Below, in pieces: positions 1-9,213 of a stretch of 64,000 bases of DNA. This DNA comes from Synechococcus sp. HK05 (lineage in GTDB: Bacteria > Cyanobacteriota > Cyanobacteriia > PCC-6307 > Cyanobiaceae): assembly GCF_019104765.1 (NCBI RefSeq), contig NZ_JAHRXJ010000011.1:248001-312000 (forward strand), written 5' to 3'. Position numbers and translations under genes: made by a program. Within the stretch, counting starts at the first letter, position 1; every line of letters starts with the position of its first letter. The notes under the pieces were generated by a model. That model was given only the letters and a program-made list of their open reading frames with translations, had not been told where the DNA came from and searched no databases.

Positions 1-92
1 ATTTGAAGTAGAACTGAATTGATTCAGCATAGCATTTAGACAACTATGCAGTAGAGCTGGCATGGTAGAGTTGCAAAAGCAGGCTGGGCAAC

Positions 93-1337
93 ATGAAAAT
101 CTTATTCATACATCAGAATTTCCCCGGGCAATATCTACATATAGCTAGGGAACTTGCAAAACAAGGTAATCATCAGCTTGTTTCTTTATCGATTGAAAAG
201 CCTGAATACCAAATAGACGGCGTTATTCAGGTCCGCTATGGAATTACGAGAGGCAATCAAAAGGGTCTCCATCCTTGGCTTACTGACTTAGAAACGAAAG
301 TAATAAGAGGAGAATGCTGCGCAAGGGCCGCTCATACTCTTAAAGAAAAGGGGTTTACGCCTAATATTATTTGCGGACACCCTGGATGGGGAGAGATGCT
401 TTTCCTAAAGGAGGTATGGCCAGAAGTACCGGTCCTTTGTTACCAAGAGTTTTACTACCATGCCTATGGGTTTGACTTTGACTTTGATAGTGAACTTCAA
501 ATGAAGCCTACATGGGAAGACACTTCAAAAGTCAGAATGAAAACGGCTAATCAGTTGATTAATGCAGAAGTGGCAACTTGGTCGGTCACCCCTACAAGAT
601 TCCAAAAGAGTACCTTCCCTAGACATATTCGCAAAAAGATGAGTGTGATTCATGACGGCATTGATACAGATGTTGCGAAACCAATAGCCGCAGGGGAACA
701 AGTCTCATTAAGACTACCTAACAATAATATCCTCACAGAAAAAGATCAGATTGTTAGCTTCGTCAATCGTAGACTTGAACCATATCGGGGGTGTCACACA
801 ATGATAAGAGCGATTCCTCATATTCAGCAGAAATGTCCAAATGCCAAGATCCTTCTGGTAGGACGTCAAGAGGGTGTTTCATATGGTAGCCCATGCAAAG
901 ATGGAGAGTGGAAAGACGTATTTTTAGATGAGATAAAGGGTGAATATAATGAAGACAACGTCATATTCACAGGTGCCCTTGCCTATGAAGACTATATGTC
1001 ATTGATGAAAATTACAAAGGCGCATGTTTACCTGACTTACCCATTCGTACTAAGTTGGAGCATGCTCGAAGCGATGAGTTGCGGCGCTCCAGTAATTGGT
1101 TCAAATACGCCTCCAGTGACAGAAGTAATAGAGGACGGACTCAATGGCCTAATCACTGACTTCTTTGACAGCATGGGGCTTTCTGAAAAGGTGGAGAAGT
1201 TATTGAATAATCCAGAGCTATCTGCTCAGCTAGGAAGCAACGCTAGAGCAACGATTCTAGAGCAATATAGCTTAACTAGATGTCTGCCTCGACAACTAGG
1301 GCTTATTTCGCTGGTTGCCGCAGGAGGGATAGAATAG
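93..1337 (+). CDS. glycosyltransferase family 4 protein
   Basis: This 414-residue protein looks like a GT-B fold, GT4-type retaining glycosyltransferase that would move a sugar from a nucleotide donor to a surface glycan at the cytoplasmic face of the membrane. The N-terminus (KILFIHQNFPGQY, residues 2-14) is typical of these enzymes. The donor-binding half holds the loop LEAMSCGAPVIGS near residue 325. The length is normal for the family. The gene is A+T-rich compared with the housekeeping genes further right and is the first of four similar genes on this strand, so it probably belongs to a transferred polysaccharide locus that extends beyond the left edge. The acceptor and sugar cannot be read from the sequence. 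Confidence 0.85.
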   Translation: MKILFIHQNFPGQYLHIARELAKQGNHQLVSLSIEKPEYQIDGVIQVRYGITRGNQKGLHPWLTDLETKVIRGECCARAAHTLKEKGFTPNIICGHPGWGEMLFLKEVWPEVPVLCYQEFYYHAYGFDFDFDSELQMKPTWEDTSKVRMKTANQLINAEVATWSVTPTRFQKSTFPRHIRKKMSVIHDGIDTDVAKPIAAGEQVSLRLPNNNILTEKDQIVSFVNRRLEPYRGCHTMIRAIPHIQQKCPNAKILLVGRQEGVSYGSPCKDGEWKDVFLDEIKGEYNEDNVIFTGALAYEDYMSLMKITKAHVYLTYPFVLSWSMLEAMSCGAPVIGSNTPPVTEVIEDGLNGLITDFFDSMGLSEKVEKLLNNPELSAQLGSNARATILEQYSLTRCLPRQLGLISLVAAGGIE

Positions 1338-1482
1338 ACAGTAAAGATGGAGAAGAGCATCAAAACCTGGACGTGATTAGCAATGAGAAGATTGAGCTTA
1401 CTAAGAACCTGAGGCTAAAGTGCATTCAGGCCTTTGGTTGATCGGCAAGTTCTAGAGTATGATGAAGTAGCTTCTCATTAGC

Positions 1483-3300
1483 GTGTTTAAACCTTGTCCT
1501 TACGATCCCCTGTGGCGTGCTGCAGAACCCAATCGATGGAAAAGACGCATTAATCGGCATATCGCCAACTGTCATCCTTGGGGTGCGGCAGCCAGAGCGC
1601 TAAGCAAGGGTAATGAGCGTCTAGCGGAAATACTTTTGAACAGATGGACTAGAGAGGGGATATCGCTAAGGCAGCTTGATGAATTGATGGCCGCGGAAAC
1701 ACATTGGTTCTGCGAGCTATACAAGAAGCTAAACATAATAGATGATCAAACCGAAATACCAACAGAAATCCGCATCCTGAGCCTTGGACTCAACCTTAAT
1801 GATTGGCAGCTGCATGCTTGGTTACACCAGCTTGGGCTAAGAAATGAAACAATCGTTGCTGAGCATGATACCAACGATAATGATGCCAAGCGCTGGCCTG
1901 TCCTTGTAGTGCAGTTTGAAGCCATCGCTCCATGTAGCCAGGGTCAGGATCAGATCTATCAGCTTTTGGAACTAGCTCATGCGCTTAGGGTCTACGACGT
2001 CGATGAGAAAAGGGTTGAGCTGCTCAGGAGGCTAGGAGTCAACGCACAGTTGCTGTCTCTTCAACACGGACTAGGCAGCCATAACGGCTGGCTGGCAGAT
2101 CAAGAGACTGATGCAGCAGCAAGCATGGGATTGGCAAAGCCAAGCCATCTAGCAGCGGTAGGCCAGGTGATTTGTCTTGGCCGGAGCCAAGAGCTTCGAT
2201 GGGTCAATTTAGTGAAACCACCTTTGTTGGCAATTCCAGGTTTTGACGAAATCGTCACGGAGACCTGGCAACAAGCAAGATTCTTAGCCGCTTGGATAGC
2301 GGGCTTGTTAACTAGTGACATCAGAGTTGTCAGGCTGAATCCTACCGACCACGAAATACGCAAGGCAGGATTTAAGTGCCTCATGCAGGCTTTTGGAGGT
2401 CAGGTTCACGGATTTATCGACCCAATTCATCCTGAGGAACTCATCAGAGAAATCCATTGGCGAGAACAAGGATGCAAGCCGGCTAGACTACCTGCTACAC
2501 CCACTCCAGCTGTCAGAATACTTAGCGAATATCAGCAGAACGCACTTGAAGCCGATGCAACGGTTTGCATTAGTCTGTACAATTACAGTCAAACCGTCAT
2601 ACATGCTCTTGAAACTGTTAGAGATCAGGAGGATGTAGCCTTAGATGTGATCGTCGTTGATGACGGCTCAACTGATGGCGGAGAAGAGCTTGTTCGTGAT
2701 TGGATAGCAAAACATCAACGGGCCTTCAACAGAGCAACATTGCTTCAACATCATGAGAATGGGGGACTTGCTGCAGCTAGAAATACAGCATTTAGTTGGG
2801 CAACAACAGAGTGGTGCTTTGTCCTAGATGCCGACAATACGCTGTATCCTAAAGCGATTGTTCAATGCCTATCTTTAGCCGACTCAAGTCTTGAGAAATT
2901 AGCCGTCGTTCATCCATTAATCGAAGTCATAAGAGATAATAGTTGCAATAGTGAGGCAAGTCTCTTATCACATCACAGCTGGCAACGAAGATTGTTCGAA
3001 AAAGCAAACCACGTTGATGCGATGGCTTTAGTTCGAAGATCGGCATGGGAAGATGTAGGTGGATATCAGCACCTTCCTCATGGCTGGGAAGACTATGACT
3101 TTTGGTGCAGCTTGATATCCAAAGATTATTTTGGAGTCATCTGTCCTCAAATCCTTGCAACCTACTCAGAACATTCAGACTCAATGCTGCGAAGTCAGAC
3201 GAATCGCTTCGTTCGGGAGACAAGCCGTATGCTCAAACAAAGACATCCATGGCTTGCATTGTCAACAGCTAGCGGCTCTGCAGAAGGAGGACTGGGCTGA
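1483..3300 (+). CDS. two-part protein: uncharacterised N-terminal half plus GT2 glycosyltransferase
   Basis: The C-terminal part (about residues 360-600 of 605) is a GT-A family 2 glycosyltransferase. It shows VIVVDDGSTDGG near 387, NGGLAAARNTA, the metal-binding DAD near 450 and GWEDYDFW near 533, which supplies the usual catalytic acidic residue. The first 360 residues match no domain that I recognise; they lack obvious membrane segments and contain an LQHGLGSHNGW stretch. The start is GTG at 1483, 145 bases after the previous gene. The stop overlaps the start of the next gene by one base (TGATG), which implies translational coupling. The sugar specificity is unknown. Base composition is A+T-rich like its neighbours. 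Confidence 0.75.
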   Translation: MFKPCPYDPLWRAAEPNRWKRRINRHIANCHPWGAAARALSKGNERLAEILLNRWTREGISLRQLDELMAAETHWFCELYKKLNIIDDQTEIPTEIRILSLGLNLNDWQLHAWLHQLGLRNETIVAEHDTNDNDAKRWPVLVVQFEAIAPCSQGQDQIYQLLELAHALRVYDVDEKRVELLRRLGVNAQLLSLQHGLGSHNGWLADQETDAAASMGLAKPSHLAAVGQVICLGRSQELRWVNLVKPPLLAIPGFDEIVTETWQQARFLAAWIAGLLTSDIRVVRLNPTDHEIRKAGFKCLMQAFGGQVHGFIDPIHPEELIREIHWREQGCKPARLPATPTPAVRILSEYQQNALEADATVCISLYNYSQTVIHALETVRDQEDVALDVIVVDDGSTDGGEELVRDWIAKHQRAFNRATLLQHHENGGLAAARNTAFSWATTEWCFVLDADNTLYPKAIVQCLSLADSSLEKLAVVHPLIEVIRDNSCNSEASLLSHHSWQRRLFEKANHVDAMALVRRSAWEDVGGYQHLPHGWEDYDFWCSLISKDYFGVICPQILATYSEHSDSMLRSQTNRFVRETSRMLKQRHPWLALSTASGSAEGGLG

Positions 3301-5519
3301 TGTTGGATTTACCACATAGATCAAAACGACTAATGAAGCAGATTAGGAGTAAGTCATTCAAATGGATTTACCCCAGATGGCCAGGTGTTCATAATGCAGT
3401 TTTCTTCAGTCTAAGGCGGAGATTAATTAGAGCAAAGAGTCTTATTTATCGAAATGCCTGGCAATGGATGCCCGGAATATTTGATTTGTCAAATCCGGAA
3501 ACAGATCCATGGAATCCTCTCGTTAGCATTATTGTTCCATGCTTTAATCATGCCGAGTTCTTGCGGGAACGCTTAGACTCAATTATCAATCAGACATATC
3601 AGAATATCGAGGTTATTCTCCTTGATGATGGCTCAACTGACGGAAGCAAGGAGATTCTTACCGACTTCCATCGCCGCCACTCAGACAAGACGCGGTTAAT
3701 CATCAACGAAGCGAATACGGGTGCACCATTTAGCCAGTGGTCGAAAGGTATCGATGAATCTCACGGCGAGTTAATATGGATAGCAGAATCAGATGACTAT
3801 TGTGAACTTAACTTTCTCGAGAGTCTGGTTCCGTGCTTCCAGAATCGTGGCGTGATGATTGGCATTGGGAGAAGTAGCTTTATATCATATGATGGGAAAC
3901 AAGAAGTATGGTCGCTTGAGCAGTATTTGCCAAGTCTTGGATCAAGATTCTGGACGATGCCGTTTACTGAAACTACGCAGCGGCTGGTTTCGAGAATTTG
4001 GTGCAACCATAATATTATCCCGAATGCAAGTGGATGCATATTTAGAAGACCCGCTAATAAAAGCATCAGAAAAGAGACATGGTGGCAGTCATTGAAAGTC
4101 TGTGGTGACTGGCTCTTTTATCTCGATTTAGCGCGTGGAGGCATGGTCGCATACACACCACTGGCAATTAACTATTATCGGCAGCATCGGTCTAATAGCT
4201 CAATAGCTCTGCACGGCAAACCTCAATACTTTGATGAGCACTTAATCGTTGCACAATGGATTGTCTCGCAGTTTGCATTGCAGCCTGCTTGCATCAATTC
4301 AATTCAGCATGAACTCAAGAAACGATGGCTACAAAGCTCAGCGAGCAAAATGCCGATCAATACAAAAGCTGATGTTGACCAACTCGCCACAATAGAGGGT
4401 CCGTTTAACATATTGGTCGTTACATACGCGCTAGTAGCAGGGGGAGGAGAAATATTTCCCATTAGGCTAGCCAATGGGCTAAAAGACAGGGGCTATACTG
4501 TTGCTATTCTGAATTGCAATCAGAGAACAACTCAGACTGATGTTCTAGACATGATTAACCCAGGAATACCGGTTCTTACACTGGGAAGGCTACAGGATCT
4601 TGGTCAGATCATTGCTCACTTCTCAATCAATATTGCTCATACCCATCATGCTTGGGTGGATACAACAATAGCAGAACTGATAGGCGACTTTAAGGATGTA
4701 GCTCAAGTGATAACGTCGCATGGCATGTATGACTACATGGACGAGCACGAACTCAAACGCATTGGCAAACTGCTCGAAAATTCAGTTCGTGTTGCAACAT
4801 ATGTCTCTCATACCAATCATGCCGCTCTTAACAAGGCAGGATTTAGTGAAGAAAGCTTGATGCACATTGGAAATTCTACTAGGATTGAAGATGTTCAAGC
4901 ATTTGAGCGTTCTGCGTTAGGGATTAGTCAGACCAGTGTAGTTGTTAGTCTCGTTAGCCGAGCAATTAAAGAGAAAGGGTGGGAAGAAGCCATTAAAGCT
5001 ATCTGTATACTGCATGATCAGTTTTCGTATGAGATTGATTTGCTTTTAGTGGGTGATGGGCCAATGCACACTTTTCTGTCTGAGCGGTATAGACACTTAC
5101 CATTTATTCACTTCGTGGGTTTTTGTCCCGATGCATGTAGCATTTTTGCAGGATCTGATATAGGCCTACTTCCAAGCTTTTTTCAGGGTGAAAGCCAACC
5201 CCTTACACTGATTGAATCGTTACTCGTTGGAACACCGTATGTGGCATCCGATCTCGGTGATATCGCGAAGATGCTTGCCTCAGATTACGGCTTGGCTGGC
5301 GGGCTAATCCCGATTCGCACAGGTTATTGCCACCCAGAAGATATTGCTGAATCAATCCAAAGTGTTATCGATAGCAAGACAAGCCTTGAAGAGTACAGGT
5401 TGCGTGCTCGTGCCGCAGCCCAGAAGTTTTCTTGGGAGCATATGATGGACCAGTATATATGTGCCTACAAACAAGCTTTACAAAAACAATCCAGTCGAAA
5501 AGATCGCATTAGGCCATGA
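3300..5519 (+). CDS. bifunctional glycosyltransferase, GT2 domain fused to GT4 domain
   Basis: The 739-residue product carries two glycosyltransferase domains. The first (about residues 74-330) is GT2: it begins VSIIVPCFNHAEFL and contains LLDDGSTDGS near 109 and the acidic AESDDY near 160. The second (about 368-730) is GT4: it begins FNILVVTYALVAGGGE and has ESLLVGTPYVASD near 638. Fusions of this kind typically add consecutive sugars to one glycan, but that is inference here. The ATG overlaps the stop of the upstream gene, so the two are probably translated together. The gene is A+T-rich. Its own stop overlaps a possible short reading frame (ATGA at 5516). Confidence 0.82.
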   Translation: MLDLPHRSKRLMKQIRSKSFKWIYPRWPGVHNAVFFSLRRRLIRAKSLIYRNAWQWMPGIFDLSNPETDPWNPLVSIIVPCFNHAEFLRERLDSIINQTYQNIEVILLDDGSTDGSKEILTDFHRRHSDKTRLIINEANTGAPFSQWSKGIDESHGELIWIAESDDYCELNFLESLVPCFQNRGVMIGIGRSSFISYDGKQEVWSLEQYLPSLGSRFWTMPFTETTQRLVSRIWCNHNIIPNASGCIFRRPANKSIRKETWWQSLKVCGDWLFYLDLARGGMVAYTPLAINYYRQHRSNSSIALHGKPQYFDEHLIVAQWIVSQFALQPACINSIQHELKKRWLQSSASKMPINTKADVDQLATIEGPFNILVVTYALVAGGGEIFPIRLANGLKDRGYTVAILNCNQRTTQTDVLDMINPGIPVLTLGRLQDLGQIIAHFSINIAHTHHAWVDTTIAELIGDFKDVAQVITSHGMYDYMDEHELKRIGKLLENSVRVATYVSHTNHAALNKAGFSEESLMHIGNSTRIEDVQAFERSALGISQTSVVVSLVSRAIKEKGWEEAIKAICILHDQFSYEIDLLLVGDGPMHTFLSERYRHLPFIHFVGFCPDACSIFAGSDIGLLPSFFQGESQPLTLIESLLVGTPYVASDLGDIAKMLASDYGLAGGLIPIRTGYCHPEDIAESIQSVIDSKTSLEEYRLRARAAAQKFSWEHMMDQYICAYKQALQKQSSRKDRIRP

Positions 5520-5632
5520 TCAACTCTAGTTCTATGCTTCTTAAAGGCTATTTTCTCGAATCTGTGATCTACAATGAAGACGGCCTCAATCCCTCCTGTG
5601 TCAATCCTTTTTTGTTTAGGTTCGCAGTATAA
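5516..5632 (+). CDS. possible short coupled reading frame, 38 codons
   Basis: An ATG overlaps the stop of the GT2-GT4 gene as ATGA and opens a 38-codon frame ending in TAA at 5630-5632 (begins MINSSSMLLKGYFLES). A second frame of 19 codons (5634-5693) then overlaps the next gene start, again as ATGA. Together they fill the 170-base gap between two glycosyltransferase-type genes. I do not recognise either peptide. They may be remnants of a degraded gene or chance frames in A+T-rich DNA. The only support is the stop/start geometry. Confidence 0.2.
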   Translation: MINSSSMLLKGYFLESVIYNEDGLNPSCVNPFLFRFAV

Positions 5633-5689
5633 AATGAAAAGCTTTCTCCATGTCACAGTTAAAATTTTCGCTCTGGTACCGAGGCTAGA

Positions 5690-6622
5690 ATGAGCAGAAT
5701 AGCAATTTGTATTCCGCATTATTTTAAACCTTCAGACAATAAGAAGGGGTATGGGTCAACGCGTCAAACGGCGCGCATCACCAGACTTCTCAGCTTTGGC
5801 AGGTGCCTCGGCTCACTCATTAACCTACAGCGCACTCGAAAAAACTGTTTATTTAACATGAATGAACAGGCCATTGAGCATTATGCAATAGCTGATAGGA
5901 AGATACTTCCTGATGACATTCAGATCGAAATTACTATTTGCACCAATGGAGTCGATGTTATCGATGAAATACTAGAAGAATTTAGCGATTTTGTCACAAT
6001 CAAGACGTTTGAACTAGACGATCCTAAGATCCTTCCAATCACTACACGTGATTGGCTACTACGAAACAGCAAGGACAATGACAATTATGATCTATATGCC
6101 TACCTAGAAGATGACTTAGTCATCACTGATGCTGAGTTTTTTGATAAGCAGGCTTGGTTTCTAGGCCATACGAAAGGTAGATTTTGCTTAATGCCCCATC
6201 GATATGAACCGATTTTTCGACGTAATGTCGGGAGGCTACTCATTGATGGACCTCTGAGACCTGCGTTGATTCGAAAGTTTTACGAGCCAAAACAGAATTC
6301 TGGAAGGGGAGTTTATCGCGGAGAAACAAATATAAGTTTTGATATCCCCGAGAATCCTCATTCAGGACTTTTTGTTGTTAGTAGATCACAAAAAGAGATT
6401 CTATCTAAGCAGGAGCTTCCAATAGATGGTTTCATCAGCCCTCTCGAAACAGCTGCAACACTTACTGTTGTAAAATACTTTTCCATTTTTAAGCCATCTA
6501 TTGATTGCAGTAATTTTCTAATGATTGAACATGCTCATCCTTCCTTTACCTCTTTTATGAACCAGTGGAAGCACCAACCTTTAGACGGCTATCCATTATC
6601 GATGTTGATCGACAATGGATAG
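5690..6622 (+). CDS. uncharacterised GT-A-like protein of a polysaccharide locus
   Basis: This 310-residue protein starts SRIAICIPHYFKPS, like a nucleotide-sugar binding strand, and has the acidic motif YLEDDLVITDAEFF near residue 140. That resembles the DxD region of GT-A fold glycosyltransferases, but no standard family signature is complete. It lies in line with three glycosyltransferase genes, shares their A+T-rich composition and faces the convergent rhamnosyltransferase-like gene. A role in surface glycan synthesis is therefore likely from context. The enzyme family and substrate are not determined. No signal peptide or membrane segment is evident. Confidence 0.6.
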   Translation: MSRIAICIPHYFKPSDNKKGYGSTRQTARITRLLSFGRCLGSLINLQRTRKNCLFNMNEQAIEHYAIADRKILPDDIQIEITICTNGVDVIDEILEEFSDFVTIKTFELDDPKILPITTRDWLLRNSKDNDNYDLYAYLEDDLVITDAEFFDKQAWFLGHTKGRFCLMPHRYEPIFRRNVGRLLIDGPLRPALIRKFYEPKQNSGRGVYRGETNISFDIPENPHSGLFVVSRSQKEILSKQELPIDGFISPLETAATLTVVKYFSIFKPSIDCSNFLMIEHAHPSFTSFMNQWKHQPLDGYPLSMLIDNG

Positions 6623-6698
6623 AGAATAAACCGAATGACTGGCATCAAGAGAGAATTAGACTTATATATCCGATCTCAAAACAGCATTGGTTTTTCTT

Positions 6699-7961
6699 TC
6701 ACCAGAGTTGCCAGCCCCATTTTCGGAAGTAGTGCCAAGCGCTGGCAAGATTAACAACCATTAGGCCTAAATTACGATAGTTACCACGACCCCAGCCGTG
6801 AATCACAGCAGCGACCGGCAGGTGAACGCAACGGCCGAATCGAGCCAGGCTTCGGGTAAGATCGGCATCTTCTAGATAAAGAAAGTATCGTTCATCGAAT
6901 CCACCTATGCGACGAAAGGCCTCGCTGCGGATCAACATGCAGCAACCACTCAAGTAGGGCACATCGAACACATCCTGATAGTTGTGATCAGCCATCATAT
7001 ACCAGCGGTCATAACGTTTTAGCCAGGTGGGCTTGAGCCAGGTAGGCAAGAAACGACGACTCAAAAGACCCAGAACCGTGGGGTGGTGCTTGCAAAGCTT
7101 CTGGCAGATGTTGTTTTCATCCAGGATCTGCGGCACCGCAAGATTCACCTGCGGATGCTGCTGCAACCAGCCAAGCAACTGTTCAAAAGTACCTGGCTGC
7201 CATGAAAGATCAATGTTGAGTACTCCGATATAAGGAGGAAGTTGACCGAATCGCGTCACAAGCCGGTTAACAGCACGGCCATATCCAGGATTATCAAAAT
7301 TGGTGAGAAATAGGTCAGCGCAGGTTGCTAGTGCATCCACCGGCTCACCGGGCTGATGATCATTGACCACCACGGCGTAGCCGACCTGCGGCGACAACTG
7401 TGACAAGCAGTCTTGAAGCTGCTGAACCTCGAAGCGCGAGGGGTGATAAGCCACAAACATCAGGAGAAGCTGGCGTTGTGATGCATGCACAGGCTGATCC
7501 ATTGAGGCATCTGGGTTGGAGCGCACCCGACCCAATCTGGTTTGAGCTTGTCGCTGCGCTGCCTGAAGCCGTGCCATTGGTTGCAGCCAGCGCCGCGTTA
7601 AGAGGCCGCACACAGCCAACACCAAGCCCGGAATCAGCAGCGTGCTGCGGTAGGGCCAAACAACTGTGGACTGCGCATGCAGCAACCAACCCAACAGAGC
7701 AGCCATACCAAGGGAGCTACCCACCACAAGCGACCATCGCTGCAACAGCTGCCGGTAAGGCATCCAGGGCCATCCCAGGTAGGAATAGCCCCCAAAAAAC
7801 CAGGCCAGCAGCAAAAAACCCAGGGCAAAAGCCGCAACATCCGCCTGAAACACAAGCGCAAGATTGTGATGGCGCAGCCGAGGAACTAGACAAACGCCCA
7901 ACAGGAGCGCTCCGAGATCTAGTCCGACGTTGACCCAAAGCAATGGCCAAGCCCGTTTCAT
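6699..7961 (-). CDS. membrane-anchored GT2 (rhamnosyltransferase-like) fused to a sugar-transferase-type four-helix module
   Basis: With the start at 7961 (ATG overlapping the rfbB stop as ATGA) the product has 420 residues. The first 140 or so contain about four hydrophobic helices, with LAWFFGGYSYLGW and WPYRSTLLIPGLVLAVC. This layout resembles the N-terminal membrane module of polyprenyl-phosphate hexose transferases, including the one encoded at 20315. The rest is a GT2 domain of the rhamnosyltransferase type: VVVNDHQPG, GVLNIDLSWQPGTF, YLSGCCMLIRSEAFRRIGGF and DERYFLYLEDADLTRSL. As the last gene of the rfb operon it probably uses the dTDP-rhamnose made upstream. The upstream in-frame extension to 8015 lies inside rfbB and was not used. 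Confidence 0.78.
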   Translation of the reverse strand: MKRAWPLLWVNVGLDLGALLLGVCLVPRLRHHNLALVFQADVAAFALGFLLLAWFFGGYSYLGWPWMPYRQLLQRWSLVVGSSLGMAALLGWLLHAQSTVVWPYRSTLLIPGLVLAVCGLLTRRWLQPMARLQAAQRQAQTRLGRVRSNPDASMDQPVHASQRQLLLMFVAYHPSRFEVQQLQDCLSQLSPQVGYAVVVNDHQPGEPVDALATCADLFLTNFDNPGYGRAVNRLVTRFGQLPPYIGVLNIDLSWQPGTFEQLLGWLQQHPQVNLAVPQILDENNICQKLCKHHPTVLGLLSRRFLPTWLKPTWLKRYDRWYMMADHNYQDVFDVPYLSGCCMLIRSEAFRRIGGFDERYFLYLEDADLTRSLARFGRCVHLPVAAVIHGWGRGNYRNLGLMVVNLASAWHYFRKWGWQLW

Positions 7962-9043
7962 CCGGCTGCCATGCCCGCAGAGGCCTGCATACCGATGCGC
8001 TCGCCGCCATAGCACGCACGATCACGCACCTGTTGGCACCAATCAAGATTCTCAAGATACCAACGCACAGTGTGCTCTAGACCCTGCTCAAAGCTGTGCC
8101 GTGGCTTCCAGCCCAACTCAGCTGTGACCTTGCTGGCATCAATGGCATAACGACGATCATGGCCTGGCCGATCACTCACACGAGTGATCAAGCGAGCGTG
8201 CGGAGCACCGTGGGGTCGCAGCTGATCCATCAGTGCGCAGATCACCTCCACCACCTCACGATTGGTGCGTTCACTGGGACTTCCATGATCACCGGCACCG
8301 CCCACGCAGTAACTCTCCCCAAGCCGTCCACGAGTGGCGGCCAAAAGCAGCGCCTCCACGTGGTCTTCCACGTAGAGCCAGTCGCGTACATTGGCTCCGT
8401 CTCCATAGAGAGGGATCGGCTCTCCGGCAACGGCCTTGAGAATGACAACAGGGATTAATTTCTCAGGAAACTGCCAAGGGCCATAGTTGTTGGAACAGTT
8501 GGTGAGGACCACCGGCAAGCCATAGGTGTGATGCCAGGCACACACCAGATGATCGCTAGCCGCCTTACTGGCCGAATAAGGACTTCGGGGATCGTATGGC
8601 GTGACCTCCGAGAAGCGACCTGTGGCCCCCAAAGAGCCAAACACCTCGTCGGTACTGATGTGGTGGAAACGAAAGCCATCTCGCCGCTGACGGGAAAGAT
8701 GCTCATAGTGATCGCGTGCGGCCTGGAGCAGGTTGAAGGTGCCACTCACATTGCTCTCGATAAAAGCAGCGGGTCCATCTATGGATCGATCAACATGGCT
8801 CTCGGCCGCCAAATGCATCACCAGGTCGGGATCAGCAGCGCGCACAGCATCAGCGGTGTTGGTCGCATCAGCCAAATCGACACGAAGGAGATGGTGACGG
8901 GGATGGGTGCCAATACTGCTGAGATCACTGGCATAACCAAGCTTGTCAAGGTTGAAGACCTCAGCTTCTGAATCAGCCAACAGGCGGCGCACCAGAGCTC
9001 CGCCAATAAAACCAGCCCCTCCAGTCACCAACACCCGACGCAT
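7958..9043 (-). CDS. rfbB: dTDP-glucose 4,6-dehydratase
   Basis: This enzyme converts dTDP-glucose to dTDP-4-keto-6-deoxyglucose, the second step of dTDP-L-rhamnose synthesis in the cytoplasm. It is an extended short-chain dehydrogenase with the NAD-binding TGGAGFIG at the N-terminus, STDEVFG in the active site and the YSASK catalytic pair. The length of 361 residues is normal. I place the start at ATG 9043; the frame continues upstream to a TTG at 9070, but the conserved core begins at MRRVLVTGG. The gene follows rfbD after a 170-base gap that contains no recognisable feature. It overlaps the downstream membrane glycosyltransferase by four bases. Confidence 0.95.
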   Translation of the reverse strand: MRRVLVTGGAGFIGGALVRRLLADSEAEVFNLDKLGYASDLSSIGTHPRHHLLRVDLADATNTADAVRAADPDLVMHLAAESHVDRSIDGPAAFIESNVSGTFNLLQAARDHYEHLSRQRRDGFRFHHISTDEVFGSLGATGRFSEVTPYDPRSPYSASKAASDHLVCAWHHTYGLPVVLTNCSNNYGPWQFPEKLIPVVILKAVAGEPIPLYGDGANVRDWLYVEDHVEALLLAATRGRLGESYCVGGAGDHGSPSERTNREVVEVICALMDQLRPHGAPHARLITRVSDRPGHDRRYAIDASKVTAELGWKPRHSFEQGLEHTVRWYLENLDWCQQVRDRACYGGERIGMQASAGMAAG

Positions 9044-9213
9044 GCTCTGCGGCAAAAAATTCTGAACCAATTCGGGACCTCAGCTGCTCAAGTGTAGGAA
9101 AGGGATTGAATCCAAGGTCAAGCCTGACAACAATCGAGACGCCGGTTCATCTTGATCGGGTCCAACCTCATCAGACCTTGATCTAAACGTTTTAAATGAT
9201 GGCACACTTTTCA

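Noticed and set aside
1338-1482. tRNA or small RNA gene in the 145-base gap
   Set aside because: No cloverleaf, TTCRANNC loop or strong hairpin could be found.
2570-2590. TCTGTACA inside the GT2 gene as another copy of the dispersed repeat
   Set aside because: Only a ten-base match with no GTCC flank or hairpin, and it encodes conserved GT2 core residues, so it is probably chance.
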